A stretch of 64,000 bases of DNA from Pseudomonas serboccidentalis (GCF_028830055.1 NZ_CP101655.1:5137137-5201136), one strand, 5' to 3'. Shown: positions 1-8,716, numbered from the stretch's first letter. Numbers and translations: made by a program. Notes: a model not told the origin generated them from the sequence alone.

Positions 1-62
1 CTCCTACAATAGATTTGTGTGAAGGCTGAGAAATCCTTGCGTGCAGCAATAAGGAACAAGCA

Positions 63-1307
63 ATGAACGATCAACACTGGGGCCCATCCATCAGTGCCGA
101 TATCGTGGTCATCGGCGGCGGCACCGCCGGCATCGGCTTCGTCGCCAGTCTGCTCAAGCGTGATCCCGCGCTCAACATCACCGTAATCGAGCCAAGCGCC
201 CAGCACTACTACCAGCCGGCGTGGACGCTGGTCGGCGGTGGCGCCTACGACGTCAAGGACACCGTCCGGCCGATGAGCAAGGTGATGCCGCGTCAGGCCA
301 CCTGGATTCAAGCGGCGGTGACTGGTATCGACCCCGACACGCGTCAGCTGACCCTCAACGATCAACGCACCGTCACTTACCAGAACCTGATCGTCTGCCC
401 GGGTCTGCGTCTGGCCTGGGAAAAGATCGAAGGTTTGCAGGAAAGCCTCGGCCAGCACGGCGTGACCTCCAACTACAGCTATCAACACGCACAGTACACC
501 TGGGATCAGGTGCAGAAACTGCGCGGCGGCAAGGCGCTGTTCACCCAGCCGGCGATGCCGATCAAATGCGCCGGCGCACCGCAAAAGGCGTTGTATTTGT
601 CGTGCGATCACTGGCGCAAAAACGCTGCACTGAACAACATCAACGTCGAGTTCAACCTGGCCGGTGCCGCGCTGTTCGGCGTCGCGACGTTCGTGCCACC
701 GCTGATGAAGTACATCGAGAAATACAACGCGCAGTTGGCGTTCAACAGCAATCTGGTCAAGGTCGATGGCCCGGCGAAAACCGCGTGGTTCGAGGTCAAG
801 GACGCCGACGGCAATGTCACCCGTGAAGCGAAAACCTTCGATCTGCTGCACGTCGTGCCGCCGCAAGTCTCGCCGGATTTCATCGCCCAGAGCCCGCTGG
901 CCGACGCCGCCGGCTGGTGCGAGGTCAATCCGCACAGCCTGCAGCATCCGCGTTACCCCGAGGTGTTCGGCCTCGGTGACATCTGCGGCACCACTAACGC
1001 GAAAACCGCTGCCGCCGTGCGCAAGCAGGTCGTTGTCGTCGCCGAAAACCTCTTGGCGCTGCGCAAGCACCAACCATTGCCACTGAAGTACGACGGCTAC
1101 GGTTCCTGCCCGCTGACGGTGGAGAAGGGCAAGGTGATCCTCGCCGAGTTCGGTTACGGCGGCAAACTGCTGCCGACGTTTGCCCTCGATGCGACCGTGC
1201 CACGCCGCTCGGCGTGGTTCCTCAAGGCGACCCTGCTGCCGTGGTTCTACTGGAACGGCATGCTCAAGGGCCGCGAATGGCTGACCGGTTTGTCCAAAGT
1301 CGACTGA
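63..1307 (+). CDS. Sulfide:quinone oxidoreductase-like FAD flavoprotein
   Basis: A 414-residue FAD-dependent oxidoreductase of the pyridine-nucleotide-disulfide fold. The N-terminal dinucleotide-binding motif GGGTAGIG lies at residues 18-25. Two cysteines sit where type II sulfide:quinone oxidoreductases carry their redox pair: Cys169 in KCAGAP and Cys349 in GYGSCPL. The family oxidises sulfide to polysulfide or persulfide and reduces membrane quinone from the cytoplasmic face. The C-terminus is rich in Trp and Phe, fitting a membrane-docking amphipathic end. An AAGGAA ribosome site precedes the ATG. The next gene, an anion exporter, starts 9 bases after the stop, so the two are probably co-transcribed for sulfide or sulfite handling. 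The first bases of the window look like the tail of a REP element. Function is inferred from the motifs. Confidence 0.85.
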   Translation: MNDQHWGPSISADIVVIGGGTAGIGFVASLLKRDPALNITVIEPSAQHYYQPAWTLVGGGAYDVKDTVRPMSKVMPRQATWIQAAVTGIDPDTRQLTLNDQRTVTYQNLIVCPGLRLAWEKIEGLQESLGQHGVTSNYSYQHAQYTWDQVQKLRGGKALFTQPAMPIKCAGAPQKALYLSCDHWRKNAALNNINVEFNLAGAALFGVATFVPPLMKYIEKYNAQLAFNSNLVKVDGPAKTAWFEVKDADGNVTREAKTFDLLHVVPPQVSPDFIAQSPLADAAGWCEVNPHSLQHPRYPEVFGLGDICGTTNAKTAAAVRKQVVVVAENLLALRKHQPLPLKYDGYGSCPLTVEKGKVILAEFGYGGKLLPTFALDATVPRRSAWFLKATLLPWFYWNGMLKGREWLTGLSKVD

Positions 1308-1316
1308 GAACTCCCT

Positions 1317-2117
1317 ATGTTGCTGGCAAGTCTGTTTGGCGTAGTGATGGGCTTGATTCTCGGGCTGACCGGCGCGGGCGGCGGGATTCTCGCGGTGCCG
1401 GCGCTGGTGCTCGGCCTCGGCTGGAGCATGACCCAAGCCGCGCCCGTGGCACTGTTCGCCGTGGGCAGTGCGGCGGCGGTCGGTGCTATCGACGGTTTGC
1501 GTCATGGTCTGGTGCGCTACCGCGCGGCGCTGCTGATTGCCGCGCTCGGTGCGGTGTTTTCGCCGCTGGGCATCTACTTTGCGCACCAGTTGCCGGAGAA
1601 GATCCTGATGATCCTCTTCAGCCTGCTGATGGTCATGGTTGCCTGGCGCATGTTGCGCCGTGAGCGCCAGCAGGAAGGACCGAGTGATCATGGTCACGCG
1701 AGCTGGGGGCAGAAGAACTGCATGCTCAATGAAGAGACCGGGCGTTTCGACTGGACCGCCAAATGCACCGCTACCCTCGCGGCGCTGGGGGCGGTGACTG
1801 GCGTGGTCTCGGGGTTGCTTGGCGTCGGCGGCGGGTTCCTGATTGTGCCGGCGTTCAAGCAACTGACCGATGTGCAGATGCGCGGCATTGTCGCTACGTC
1901 GCTGATGGTCATCAGTCTGATTTCGGCGATTGGCGTGATCGGCGCGTTCCACGCCGGGGTACGGATCGACAGCCTCGGTGCGGCGTTCATCGTCGCCAGC
2001 ATCATCGGCATGATCATCGGTCGCAGGCTGTGCGCACGGGTGCCGGCGCGGGCGTTGCAGGCGGGGTTTGCCAGCGTGTGTCTGGTGGTGGCGGGGTATA
2101 TGTTGTTCCGGGCCTGA
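1317..2117 (+). CDS. TauE/SafE family sulfite/sulfoacetate-type exporter
   Basis: A 266-residue inner-membrane protein with two hydrophobic halves. Each half begins with the glycine-rich signature of the TauE/SafE (DUF81) family: LTGAGGGILAVP near residue 18 and LLGVGGGFLIVP near residue 168. A short hydrophilic His-containing loop (about residues 115-150) separates the halves. About eight membrane segments are visible. Family members export sulfite, sulfoacetate or other small anions. Directly behind a sulfide:quinone oxidoreductase-like gene, the likely job is removing or moving oxidised sulfur products, which is an inference from context. The length is normal for the family. A REP palindrome follows and the next gene is convergent, so the operon ends here. 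Confidence 0.88.
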   Translation: MLLASLFGVVMGLILGLTGAGGGILAVPALVLGLGWSMTQAAPVALFAVGSAAAVGAIDGLRHGLVRYRAALLIAALGAVFSPLGIYFAHQLPEKILMILFSLLMVMVAWRMLRRERQQEGPSDHGHASWGQKNCMLNEETGRFDWTAKCTATLAALGAVTGVVSGLLGVGGGFLIVPAFKQLTDVQMRGIVATSLMVISLISAIGVIGAFHAGVRIDSLGAAFIVASIIGMIIGRRLCARVPARALQAGFASVCLVVAGYMLFRA

Positions 2118-2126
2118 AGCAAAACC

Positions 2127-2225
2127 TGTGGCGAGGGAGCTTGCTCCCGCCGGACTGCGCAGCAGGCCCTTTTTTTCAAAGAGCCGCCGCTGCGCGCCGG
2201 AGCGGGAGCAAGCTCCCTCGCCACA
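2127..2225. repeat. REP inverted pair (TGTGGCGAGGGAGC type)
   Basis: Two inverted copies of a 24-base element containing GCGAGGGAGCTTGCTCCCGC, at 2127-2150 and 2202-2225, flank about 50 bases between the convergent tauE-like and TRAP permease genes. Each copy is itself partly palindromic. This is the layout of a REP doublet (REPIN) of fluorescent pseudomonads. Confidence 0.85.
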
Positions 2226-2234
2226 GCGTCGGGG

Positions 2235-3515
2235 TTACAACACCAGATGCGGCAACCACAGCGAAATTGCCGGAATGTAGGTCACCAGCATCAACACCAG
2301 GAACAACACGGCGTAGAATGGCATCAGCGCCTTCACGGTGCTCTCGATACTGACCTTGCCCACCGCCGAACCGACAAACAGCACCGCGCCCACTGGCGGC
2401 GTGATCAGCCCGATTCCCAGGTTGACCAGCATGATCATGCCGAACTGTACCGGGTCGACGCCGATGCCGAGAATCACCGGCATCAGAATCGGCGTGAGGA
2501 TCAGGATCAGCGGTGCCATGTCCATCACGGTGCCGAGCAACAGCAGCATGACGTTGATGCACATCAGGATCACGTAGCGGTTGTCCGACAGGGTCAGGAA
2601 CAGCGTGGTGATCTTCGCCGGAATCTGCATCAGGGTCATGATGTAGCCGAAGCTTGCGGCGAAGCCGATCAGGATCATCACGATGGAAATCGTGCGCACC
2701 GTGCGGTGCATCAGCTTCGGCAATTCGCTCCACTTGTAGTCGCGGTAGATGAACATGGTGACGAAGAACGCCCAGAGCACGGCGATGGCTGCCGATTCGG
2801 TGGCGGTGAAGATCCCGGACAGAATGCCGCCCAGAATGATCACCATCGCCATCATGCCCCAGAGCGCTTCGCCGCAGATCTTCAAGGCTTCGCGCAGCGG
2901 GATGACTTCACCTTTCGGGTAATCGCGTTTCTTCGCGAAAATCAGGCACAGCACCATCAGGCACGCGCTCATCAACAGGCCCGGGACGACGCCGGCCATG
3001 AACAGCGAAGCGATGGAAACGGTGCCGCCGGCCGCCAGCGAGTAAAGCACCGAGTTATGGCTTGGCGGCGTCAACAGCGCCTGTACCGATCCACTGACCG
3101 TTACTGCCGTGGAGAAGTCGCGTGGATAGCCTTTGCGTTCCATCTCCGGAATCAGCACCGAGCCCACCGACGCCGTGTCGGCCACCGACGATCCCGAGAT
3201 CGCGCCAAAGAAGGTCGAGGCCATGATGTTGACCAGCGACAGGCCGCCCCGGACAAACCCGACCAGCACCCCGGCGAACGCCACCAGCCGCCGCGACATG
3301 CCGCCCTCGGCCATGATCGCCCCGGCCAGCACGAAGAACGGAATCGCCAGCAGCGAGAATTTATTGACCCCGCCCGCGACCTGAATCATCAGCGCCTGAA
3401 ACGGGATGTCGATCCACCATGCGCCGATCAGTGCCGACAGCCCGAGGGCGTAGGCGACCGGCATGCCGATCAGGATCAACACGATAAAACTGCCCAACAG
3501 AATCAATGCGTCCAT
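2235..3515 (-). CDS. TRAP transporter large permease (DctM-type)
   Basis: A 426-residue, strongly hydrophobic protein of about twelve membrane segments, the normal size for the large subunit of a tripartite ATP-independent periplasmic transporter. It provides the Na+-coupled translocation path in the inner membrane. It is the last gene of a minus-strand run: uronate dehydrogenase, SMP-30 lactonase, binding protein, small permease, large permease. Its ATG overlaps the TGA of the small permease gene by one base (TGATG), indicating translational coupling. The neighbours suggest hexuronate or an aldaric acid as substrate, but the permease itself does not show this. Confidence 0.92.
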   Translation of the reverse strand: MDALILLGSFIVLILIGMPVAYALGLSALIGAWWIDIPFQALMIQVAGGVNKFSLLAIPFFVLAGAIMAEGGMSRRLVAFAGVLVGFVRGGLSLVNIMASTFFGAISGSSVADTASVGSVLIPEMERKGYPRDFSTAVTVSGSVQALLTPPSHNSVLYSLAAGGTVSIASLFMAGVVPGLLMSACLMVLCLIFAKKRDYPKGEVIPLREALKICGEALWGMMAMVIILGGILSGIFTATESAAIAVLWAFFVTMFIYRDYKWSELPKLMHRTVRTISIVMILIGFAASFGYIMTLMQIPAKITTLFLTLSDNRYVILMCINVMLLLLGTVMDMAPLILILTPILMPVILGIGVDPVQFGMIMLVNLGIGLITPPVGAVLFVGSAVGKVSIESTVKALMPFYAVLFLVLMLVTYIPAISLWLPHLVL

Positions 3516-4042
3516 CAGGCAGCCCCTTCGTTTTCTTCAATCAGGTCGAAACGCACCACGCGGCGATTGCTTTGGTCACCGAACAGCAGTTTTTCCACGA
3601 CAAAGATCAGCGTCAGCGCGCCGCCGATCGGGATCGGCATGTAGGTGATGCCCACGCGCAGGGTGGGCAGGGCGCTCATGAACTGGTTCCAGGTCGAGGC
3701 GCACAGCTTGGCGCCCCAGATCGTCATGAACAGGCAGATGGTGCCCATCAATAACTGCGAGACGATGCTCAGGGTCTTGCGCAGGTTCGGCGGTAAGCGG
3801 TCGGTGACCATGGCGACGGCCATGTGTGCGCCGGCACGATAACTGGCAGCGGCGCCGATGAAAGTGAAGACCATCATCAGCAGAATCGCGGTGGGCTCCG
3901 GCCAACTCGAACCGGTGCCGAGGGCGTATCGGGCGAACACGCCCCAGGGAATGATCAGGGCGATGGCCAGCACGGACAGGCCGGCGACCCAGATGCAGGT
4001 CATGTACAGCATGTCGTTGAGGCGCAGCAGCGAATTCTTCAT
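3515..4042 (-). CDS. TRAP transporter small permease (DctQ-type)
   Basis: A 175-residue membrane protein with four predicted hydrophobic segments, matching the DctQ family in length and layout. The segment reading SSWPEPTAILLMMVFTFIGA is typical of the family. In TRAP systems this subunit pairs with the large permease and helps dock the substrate-loaded binding protein. It lies 79 bases after the binding-protein gene and overlaps the large permease gene by one base. The ribosome site before the ATG is weak, so translation may depend on the upstream gene. The hydrophilic C-terminus (EENEGAA) is presumably cytoplasmic. Confidence 0.9.
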   Translation of the reverse strand: MKNSLLRLNDMLYMTCIWVAGLSVLAIALIIPWGVFARYALGTGSSWPEPTAILLMMVFTFIGAAASYRAGAHMAVAMVTDRLPPNLRKTLSIVSQLLMGTICLFMTIWGAKLCASTWNQFMSALPTLRVGITYMPIPIGGALTLIFVVEKLLFGDQSNRRVVRFDLIEENEGAA

Positions 4043-4121
4043 CGGGTTCCACCGTAACCGGGCAGGCGCGCACGTCGAGCGACGCCAGCGCTGCCGGGCC
4101 TTTCGTTGAGGGCTGGGAGGG

Positions 4122-5093
4122 TTACTGCACCGCTTCGATGCGCTTGATCAGGTCGGCGTAAGGTGCACCGTATTTCTCGCGAACCGAGGCAGTGGCCTCG
4201 TAGAAGGGTTTCTTGTCGACGGTGATGAACTCGACGCCGGCGGCCTTGAGTTTTTCTTCACTGCTGGCGGATTTCTTGTCCCACAGCACGCGCTCTTCAG
4301 CCTGAGCGGCCTTGGCGGCTTTCTTCACCAGGGTCTGCTGGTCGGGGGTGAGTTTCTCCCAGGTGATTTTCGACATCACGATCGGCTCGGGCAGAATCAG
4401 GTGCCCGGTCAGGCTGTAGAACTTGGCGTTCTGGAAGTGGTTGTGTTCGAGCAGGGTCGGCGGGTTGTTTTCCGCGCCGTCGATCACCCCGGTTTGCAGG
4501 GCGCTGAAGATTTCCCCGGTGTCCATGGCGATGCCGTTGCCGCCCATGGCGTTGATGGTCTCGATGAACATCGGGTTGCCCTGCACACGGATTTTCATGC
4601 CCTTGAGGTCTTCGAGTTTGCGCACCGGTTTCTTGGTGTAGAGGTTGCGCGTGCCGCCGTCCATCCAGGCCAGAGCGACCAGACCGAATTCGGAGTGGGT
4701 GATCTTGTCGAGAATCGCGTCGCCGACTTCGCCATCGATCACCGCACGCATGTGCGCCTGGTCACGGAAGATGAACGGCATGTTGAACACGTTCACATCC
4801 GGCACCACCGGCCCGACGATGCCGAGGCTGACGCGGGTCATCTGGATGGCGCCGACCTGCGCCTGCTCGATGACTTCTTTCTCGGAACCGAGCACGCCAC
4901 CCGGGAAGTACTTGAAGGTGAGCTCGCCGTTGGTTTCCTGGGTCAGGGTTTGGCCCATGCTTTCTTCCGCGACCACGGTCGGGTAGCCGGCGGGATGAAT
5001 GTCGGCGAATTTTATTTCCAGCGCCTGGGCAGTGCTGGCGAGGGTGAAGGCAAACGGTAAAGCGACGGCGAGCAAGGTGCGTTTGAAGTACAT
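4122..5093 (-). CDS. TRAP transporter periplasmic substrate-binding protein (DctP-type)
   Basis: A 323-residue protein with a Sec signal peptide (positively charged MYFKR start, hydrophobic core, AQA cleavage near residue 24) followed by a DctP-fold lobe. It carries the family region around KIRVQGNP, whose arginine usually binds the carboxylate of the ligand. It captures an organic acid in the periplasm and delivers it to the two permease subunits encoded downstream. Because uronate dehydrogenase and a lactonase are upstream in the same operon, glucuronate or galacturonate is the most likely ligand (inference). A GGAGA ribosome site lies before the ATG. Confidence 0.92.
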   Translation of the reverse strand: MYFKRTLLAVALPFAFTLASTAQALEIKFADIHPAGYPTVVAEESMGQTLTQETNGELTFKYFPGGVLGSEKEVIEQAQVGAIQMTRVSLGIVGPVVPDVNVFNMPFIFRDQAHMRAVIDGEVGDAILDKITHSEFGLVALAWMDGGTRNLYTKKPVRKLEDLKGMKIRVQGNPMFIETINAMGGNGIAMDTGEIFSALQTGVIDGAENNPPTLLEHNHFQNAKFYSLTGHLILPEPIVMSKITWEKLTPDQQTLVKKAAKAAQAEERVLWDKKSASSEEKLKAAGVEFITVDKKPFYEATASVREKYGAPYADLIKRIEAVQ

Positions 5094-5157
5094 GGGGGTG
5101 AGTCTCCAGTCTTGTTATTTTTGTGTTCAAGGCGCAGCGGTGCAGCAGAGGCGGGTG

Positions 5158-6051
5158 TTACAGCAAATCGTCGAACATTGGTTCCGGCAGGCCTTTGACG
5201 TTGGGGTTCAGGGCGAACACGCCACCGGCCAGCGATTGCGGATCGTGGTCGTCGCCGGGACGAATCGAGGTCACGAACAAGGTGTCCATCCGGCTGCCGC
5301 CGAAGGCGCACATGGTTGGTTTTTTCACCGGCACTTCCAGTGAGAAATCGAGGCGTCCGTCCGGCGCAAAGCGGTGAATGAGCCCGGCGTCGTTGGCGCA
5401 GATCCAGTAGAAACCCTCGGCGTCCACGGCAGCACCGTCGGGGCGTCCGGGGAAATGATTCATGTCGACGAACACGCGGCGGTTCGATGGCGTGCCGGTC
5501 TCGGTGTCGTAATCGAAGGCCCAGATCAGTTGCACCTCGGGGTGCGAATCGGACAGGTACATCGTTTTGCCGTCGGGGCTGAAACCGAGGCCGTTGGGGA
5601 CGATGAAACCGTCGAGCTGCGCTTCGATCACCCCCGACTGCCTGGCACCGTAGCGATAGAGCCGGCCTTCGGGCGCATTCAGGCTCATGTTCAGTACCAT
5701 GCTGCCGGCCCAGAAACGGCCCTGACGGTCGCAGCGGCCGTCGTTGAGGCGCATGTCCTCGCGGCGATGTCCGACGCTGGCAAGCAGCTCGGTGTCGAGG
5801 CTGCCGTCGCTGTGCGGGTGCAGGTGAAAGAATCCGCTTTCCATGCCGGCGACCCAGCCGCCACGGCTGTGGCGGGCGATGCAGGCGAGCATTTCCGGGG
5901 TTTTCCACGCATGGACGTGGCCGGTGTCGGCGCTCCAGCGTTGCAGTCCGCCGTTGGGGATGTCCACCCAGTACAGGGCGTTGTCCTGCGGCACCCAGAC
6001 CGGGCTTTCGCCCACCGCGTTGCGGGCATCGACGATCAATTCGGCTTGCAT
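5158..6051 (-). CDS. SMP-30/gluconolactonase family lactonase, probably aldarolactonase
   Basis: About 297 residues forming a six-bladed propeller of the SMP-30/regucalcin family. The metal-binding Glu is in the early GESPVW motif; later motifs NDGRCD, VPNGLGFSPDG and YLSDSHP hold the Asn and Asp ligands. The family opens sugar lactones with a divalent metal. Uronate dehydrogenase, encoded 30 bases upstream, releases aldarolactone, so this enzyme probably hydrolyses that product to galactarate or glucarate, like the UxuL-type lactonases. Start choice: AAAGGA sits six bases before the ATG at 6051 and directly abuts the alternative ATG at 6057, so 6051 is preferred. Confidence 0.86.
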   Translation of the reverse strand: MQAELIVDARNAVGESPVWVPQDNALYWVDIPNGGLQRWSADTGHVHAWKTPEMLACIARHSRGGWVAGMESGFFHLHPHSDGSLDTELLASVGHRREDMRLNDGRCDRQGRFWAGSMVLNMSLNAPEGRLYRYGARQSGVIEAQLDGFIVPNGLGFSPDGKTMYLSDSHPEVQLIWAFDYDTETGTPSNRRVFVDMNHFPGRPDGAAVDAEGFYWICANDAGLIHRFAPDGRLDFSLEVPVKKPTMCAFGGSRMDTLFVTSIRPGDDHDPQSLAGGVFALNPNVKGLPEPMFDDLL

Positions 6052-6081
6052 ACTCATTCCTTTGCGTCGTTGTCAGAGTGA

Positions 6082-6906
6082 TCAGTCGCCGAATGGACCT
6101 GCCGCGACAAACGCGCCGCCCTGATAGATCCGCGCCGGGTCATCGGCCGCCGGCATCGGTTGCGCCTCGACCTTCTCGCGGAACACTTCAGAGCTGTCTT
6201 TCGCGGCGAAACCAAGGTGACTGGCGAAGCGGTTGTCCCACCACACGTCCTTGTTGTCGGACATGCCGTAGACCACGGTGTGGCCGACGTTCGGCGTATA
6301 CAACGCGCGTTCGAGCAGTTGCGTGAGGTCGTCGAAGCTCAGCCAGGTGTGCATCATCCGGCGGTTTTGCGGCTCGGGAAACGAGGAGCCGATGCGGATG
6401 CTGACGGTCTCGATGCCGTAGCGATCGAAGTAGAAACTGGCCATGTCCTCACCGTAGGACTTCGACAGACCGTAATAGCCATCGGGCCGGCGCGCGGAGC
6501 CGGCGTCGAGCGGTTCGTCCTGTTTGTAGAAGCCGATGACGTGATTGGAGCTGGCGAAGATCACCCGCTTCACGCCATGCCGGCGCGCGGCTTCATAGAT
6601 ATGGAAGACACCGCAGATGTTGGGGCCGAGGATTTCTTCGAACGGCCGCTCCACCGAGACACCGCCGAAATGCAGGATCGCGTCGACGCCTTCGACCAGT
6701 TGATGCACAGCCTGTTTGTCGGCGAGGTCGCAGAGCACGACTTCTTCACGATCATCGACGGCCGGGGCGAGGGCGGCGATGTCGGACAGGCGCAACACAT
6801 TGGCGTAGGGGCGCAGGCGCTCGCGCAGAACGGTGCCCAGGCCGCCGGCAGCGCCGGTCAGCAACAGGCGATTGAATGGAGCGCGGGGTGCGGAAGTAGA
6901 CGTCAT
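6082..6906 (-). CDS. udh: Uronate dehydrogenase, NAD-dependent SDR
   Basis: A 274-residue extended short-chain dehydrogenase. The NAD-binding motif TGAAGGLG is at residues 17-24. The active-site pair Tyr145/Lys149 is in YYGLSK, with the upstream Ser in FASSNHVIG. This combination and length fit bacterial uronate dehydrogenases, which oxidise D-glucuronate or D-galacturonate to the aldarolactone with NAD+. It is the first gene of the operon running on to the lactonase and TRAP transporter. A palindromic operator-like site at 6936-6955 lies just upstream and recurs before the OprD gene. Weaker alternative: another NAD-dependent epimerase/dehydratase. The neighbours make uronate dehydrogenase most likely. 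Confidence 0.86.
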   Translation of the reverse strand: MTSTSAPRAPFNRLLLTGAAGGLGTVLRERLRPYANVLRLSDIAALAPAVDDREEVVLCDLADKQAVHQLVEGVDAILHFGGVSVERPFEEILGPNICGVFHIYEAARRHGVKRVIFASSNHVIGFYKQDEPLDAGSARRPDGYYGLSKSYGEDMASFYFDRYGIETVSIRIGSSFPEPQNRRMMHTWLSFDDLTQLLERALYTPNVGHTVVYGMSDNKDVWWDNRFASHLGFAAKDSSEVFREKVEAQPMPAADDPARIYQGGAFVAAGPFGD

Positions 6907-6935
6907 GGCAAGCCCTTACATGTTTTGTTTTGATT

Positions 6936-6955
6936 GTTGTAGGTTGTCGTATGAC
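6936..6955. promoter_or_regulatory. Operator-like palindrome upstream of udh
   Basis: The + strand reads GTTGTAGGTTGTCGTATGAC, 30 bases before the udh start. It matches 15 of 20 positions of the site at 8520-8539 upstream of the OprD gene, and both are imperfect inverted repeats with GT...AC ends. The spacing and symmetry fit a GntR-family type operator. No such regulator is encoded in this window, so the binder is unknown. Confidence 0.5.
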
Positions 6956-7070
6956 TGCGCCGAAGTATCGGTAGGGTTTCCGGATCTTGTCAACGCGACT
7001 TTTGGTGTAAATGACGGAAGGGCTGATTCACCTTTCGATCACCACAATGCCCAGTTGGCAACGCAATCCC

Positions 7071-7165
7071 CTTGTAGGAGTGAGCCTGCTCGCGATAGCA
7101 ATCCGTCAGACGCCATTGTCATTGACTGATACGCCGCTATCGCGAGCAGGCTCACTCCTACAGGG
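7071..7165. repeat. REP inverted pair (GTAGGAGTGAGCCTGC type)
   Basis: Inverted copies of an element containing GTAGGAGTGAGCCTGCTCGC lie at about 7074-7100 and 7137-7162, between udh and the OprD gene. The arms are almost identical and would fold into one long hairpin in RNA. This may attenuate read-through from the porin gene into udh. Confidence 0.85.
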
Positions 7166-7185
7166 AACGATGGTGGCCCGGGGGC

Positions 7186-8481
7186 TTACAACAACGAAAT
7201 CGGATAACTGATAAAGACCCGGTTCTCATCGAACTCGTTGGTGCTGAAGTCCCGGCGTATGGTCGCGTTGCGCCATTTCACGTTGAGGTTCTTCAGCGGC
7301 CCGCTCTGCACGGTGTAGGCCAGCTCTGACTCGCGGCCCCATTCCTTGCCGTCGGTAATCGTCCCGGTGTGCACGTTATCGCCGCTGATGTAGCGGTTCA
7401 TCAGGGTCAGGCCGGGAATGCCGAGGGCAACGAAGTTGTAGTCATGGCGCAGCTGCCAGGAGCGCTCTTTGGCATTGTCATAACTGGCGTTGTAGCTGTC
7501 ATTGGCCAGGGTGCCGCCGCTGGTGCCGTTGACCCGCATCCACGCGTCGTCGCCGGAGAGTTTTTGCAGGCCGACGTAAAAGGTGCTGCCACCGTATCGG
7601 GCCGACAGCATGGCAAATGCGGTCTTGTTGTCGAGGTCGCCGGCCAGTGCGCTGCCGTCTTCCTTGCCGGTGAAGAAACCGAGGTTGGCGCCCAGTGTCC
7701 AGTCGCCCAGCGGCTGGCTGTGGCTGAGGTTGAAGTATTGCTGCTGGTAGATGTCGCTGAGTTCGGCGTACCACACGCCGACCAGGGTGCGCTTGTCGTT
7801 GAAGGTGTATTCGCCGCCGCCGAAGTTGAAGCGATCCGAGGTGAACGCGCCGCGGCCGTTCATCGACATGTCTTCCATGCTCGCGTCGTTGCGCGGACTG
7901 TTGCCACGAAACTGGCCGCCGTAGACGGTCAGGCCATTGATCTCGGTGGAGGTGATCTGTCCGCCGCGAAAGGTCTGCGGCAACGAGCGGCCATCGTCCG
8001 AGCGCAGGATCGGCAGCACCGGCATCCATTCGCCGACCTTCAATTCGGTCTTCGACACTTTGGCCTTCAGCGCCACGCCGAGGCGGCCGAAGTTGTCGGC
8101 CGGACGTCCGTCATCGTGGATCGGCAGCAATTGCGTGCCACCGGTGCCTTTGCCGCCATCGAGCTTTTGCGAATACAGCCCGAGCACGTCGAGGCCGAAA
8201 CCGACGGTGCCTTGGGTGAAGCCGGATTTGGCGTCGAGGATGAAGTTCTGCGTCCACTCTTCGGCCTTGCCTTGCGGGTAGGCCGGGTTGACGAAGTTGC
8301 GGTTGAAGTAGGCGTTGCGCAGGTTCAGCGTGGCTTTGCTGTCTTCAAGAAAACCTTCGGCATTGGCGCTCATCGGTAAGGCGAGAGCGAGGCTGCTGCA
8401 GCCGATCAGGCTTAAGGTCGTGCAAGGGCGAGTGACGGAAAAGCGCGAAGGGCGGACGGAATTGCAGACGAGTGTGCTCAC
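7186..8481 (-). CDS. OprD family outer-membrane porin
   Basis: A 431-residue OprD-type porin: signal peptide ending in SANA near residue 41, then beta-strand-rich sequence with alternating aromatic residues, closing on a strand ending YPISLL. OprD porins are 18-stranded barrels that admit small carboxylates or amino acids selectively. Placed upstream of a uronate dehydrogenase/TRAP operon with a shared operator-like site, this one probably admits hexuronate or aldarate (inference). The start is a GTG with AGGGAG seven bases before it; an in-frame alternative would cut into the signal peptide. It is separated from udh by a REP pair and probably has its own promoter. Confidence 0.9.
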   Translation of the reverse strand: MSTLVCNSVRPSRFSVTRPCTTLSLIGCSSLALALPMSANAEGFLEDSKATLNLRNAYFNRNFVNPAYPQGKAEEWTQNFILDAKSGFTQGTVGFGLDVLGLYSQKLDGGKGTGGTQLLPIHDDGRPADNFGRLGVALKAKVSKTELKVGEWMPVLPILRSDDGRSLPQTFRGGQITSTEINGLTVYGGQFRGNSPRNDASMEDMSMNGRGAFTSDRFNFGGGEYTFNDKRTLVGVWYAELSDIYQQQYFNLSHSQPLGDWTLGANLGFFTGKEDGSALAGDLDNKTAFAMLSARYGGSTFYVGLQKLSGDDAWMRVNGTSGGTLANDSYNASYDNAKERSWQLRHDYNFVALGIPGLTLMNRYISGDNVHTGTITDGKEWGRESELAYTVQSGPLKNLNVKWRNATIRRDFSTNEFDENRVFISYPISLL

Positions 8482-8519
8482 TGTGACGCTCCCTGTTTCG
8501 TTTGTTGTTTTTATTATTT

Positions 8520-8539
8520 GTTATACGTCGTCGTACAAC
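8520..8539. promoter_or_regulatory. Operator-like palindrome upstream of the OprD gene
   Basis: The sequence GTTATACGTCGTCGTACAAC has half-sites matching at 8 of 10 positions when inverted. It lies 39-58 bases upstream of the OprD GTG start, beside an AT-rich promoter-like stretch, and matches the udh upstream site at 15 of 20 positions. It is probably bound by a uronate- or aldarate-responsive repressor encoded elsewhere. Confidence 0.55.
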
Positions 8540-8619
8540 ATGGATGCGGATATTTCCTACGTTTTAAGGGAATGTCAACAGCAAGTTATACGATGACTCG
8601 GCATCGACGCTGATGAACT

Positions 8620-8716
8620 TGTAGGCGCTGCGGCACGCTGCGATCTTTTGATCTTGCTTCTTGAAAATCCAGATCAAAAGATCGCAGCCTCGTTTCACTC
8701 GACAGCTCCTACAGGG
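8620..8716. repeat. REP inverted pair (GTAGGAGCTG...CTGCGATC type)
   Basis: Inverted arms, left with GTAGGCGCTGCGGCACGCTG then GCGATCTTTTGATC, right with GATCAAAAGATCGCAGCC and ending AGCTCCTACA. The outer halves have diverged (GCCTCGTTTCACTCGACAGC on the right), so only the inner GATC core pairs perfectly. Confidence 0.8.

Noticed and set aside
2247..3644. A 465-codon + strand frame over the TRAP permease genes
   Set aside because: Its product is full of His, Gln and Arg with no fold-like pattern, the usual signature of the complement of a hydrophobic membrane protein gene.
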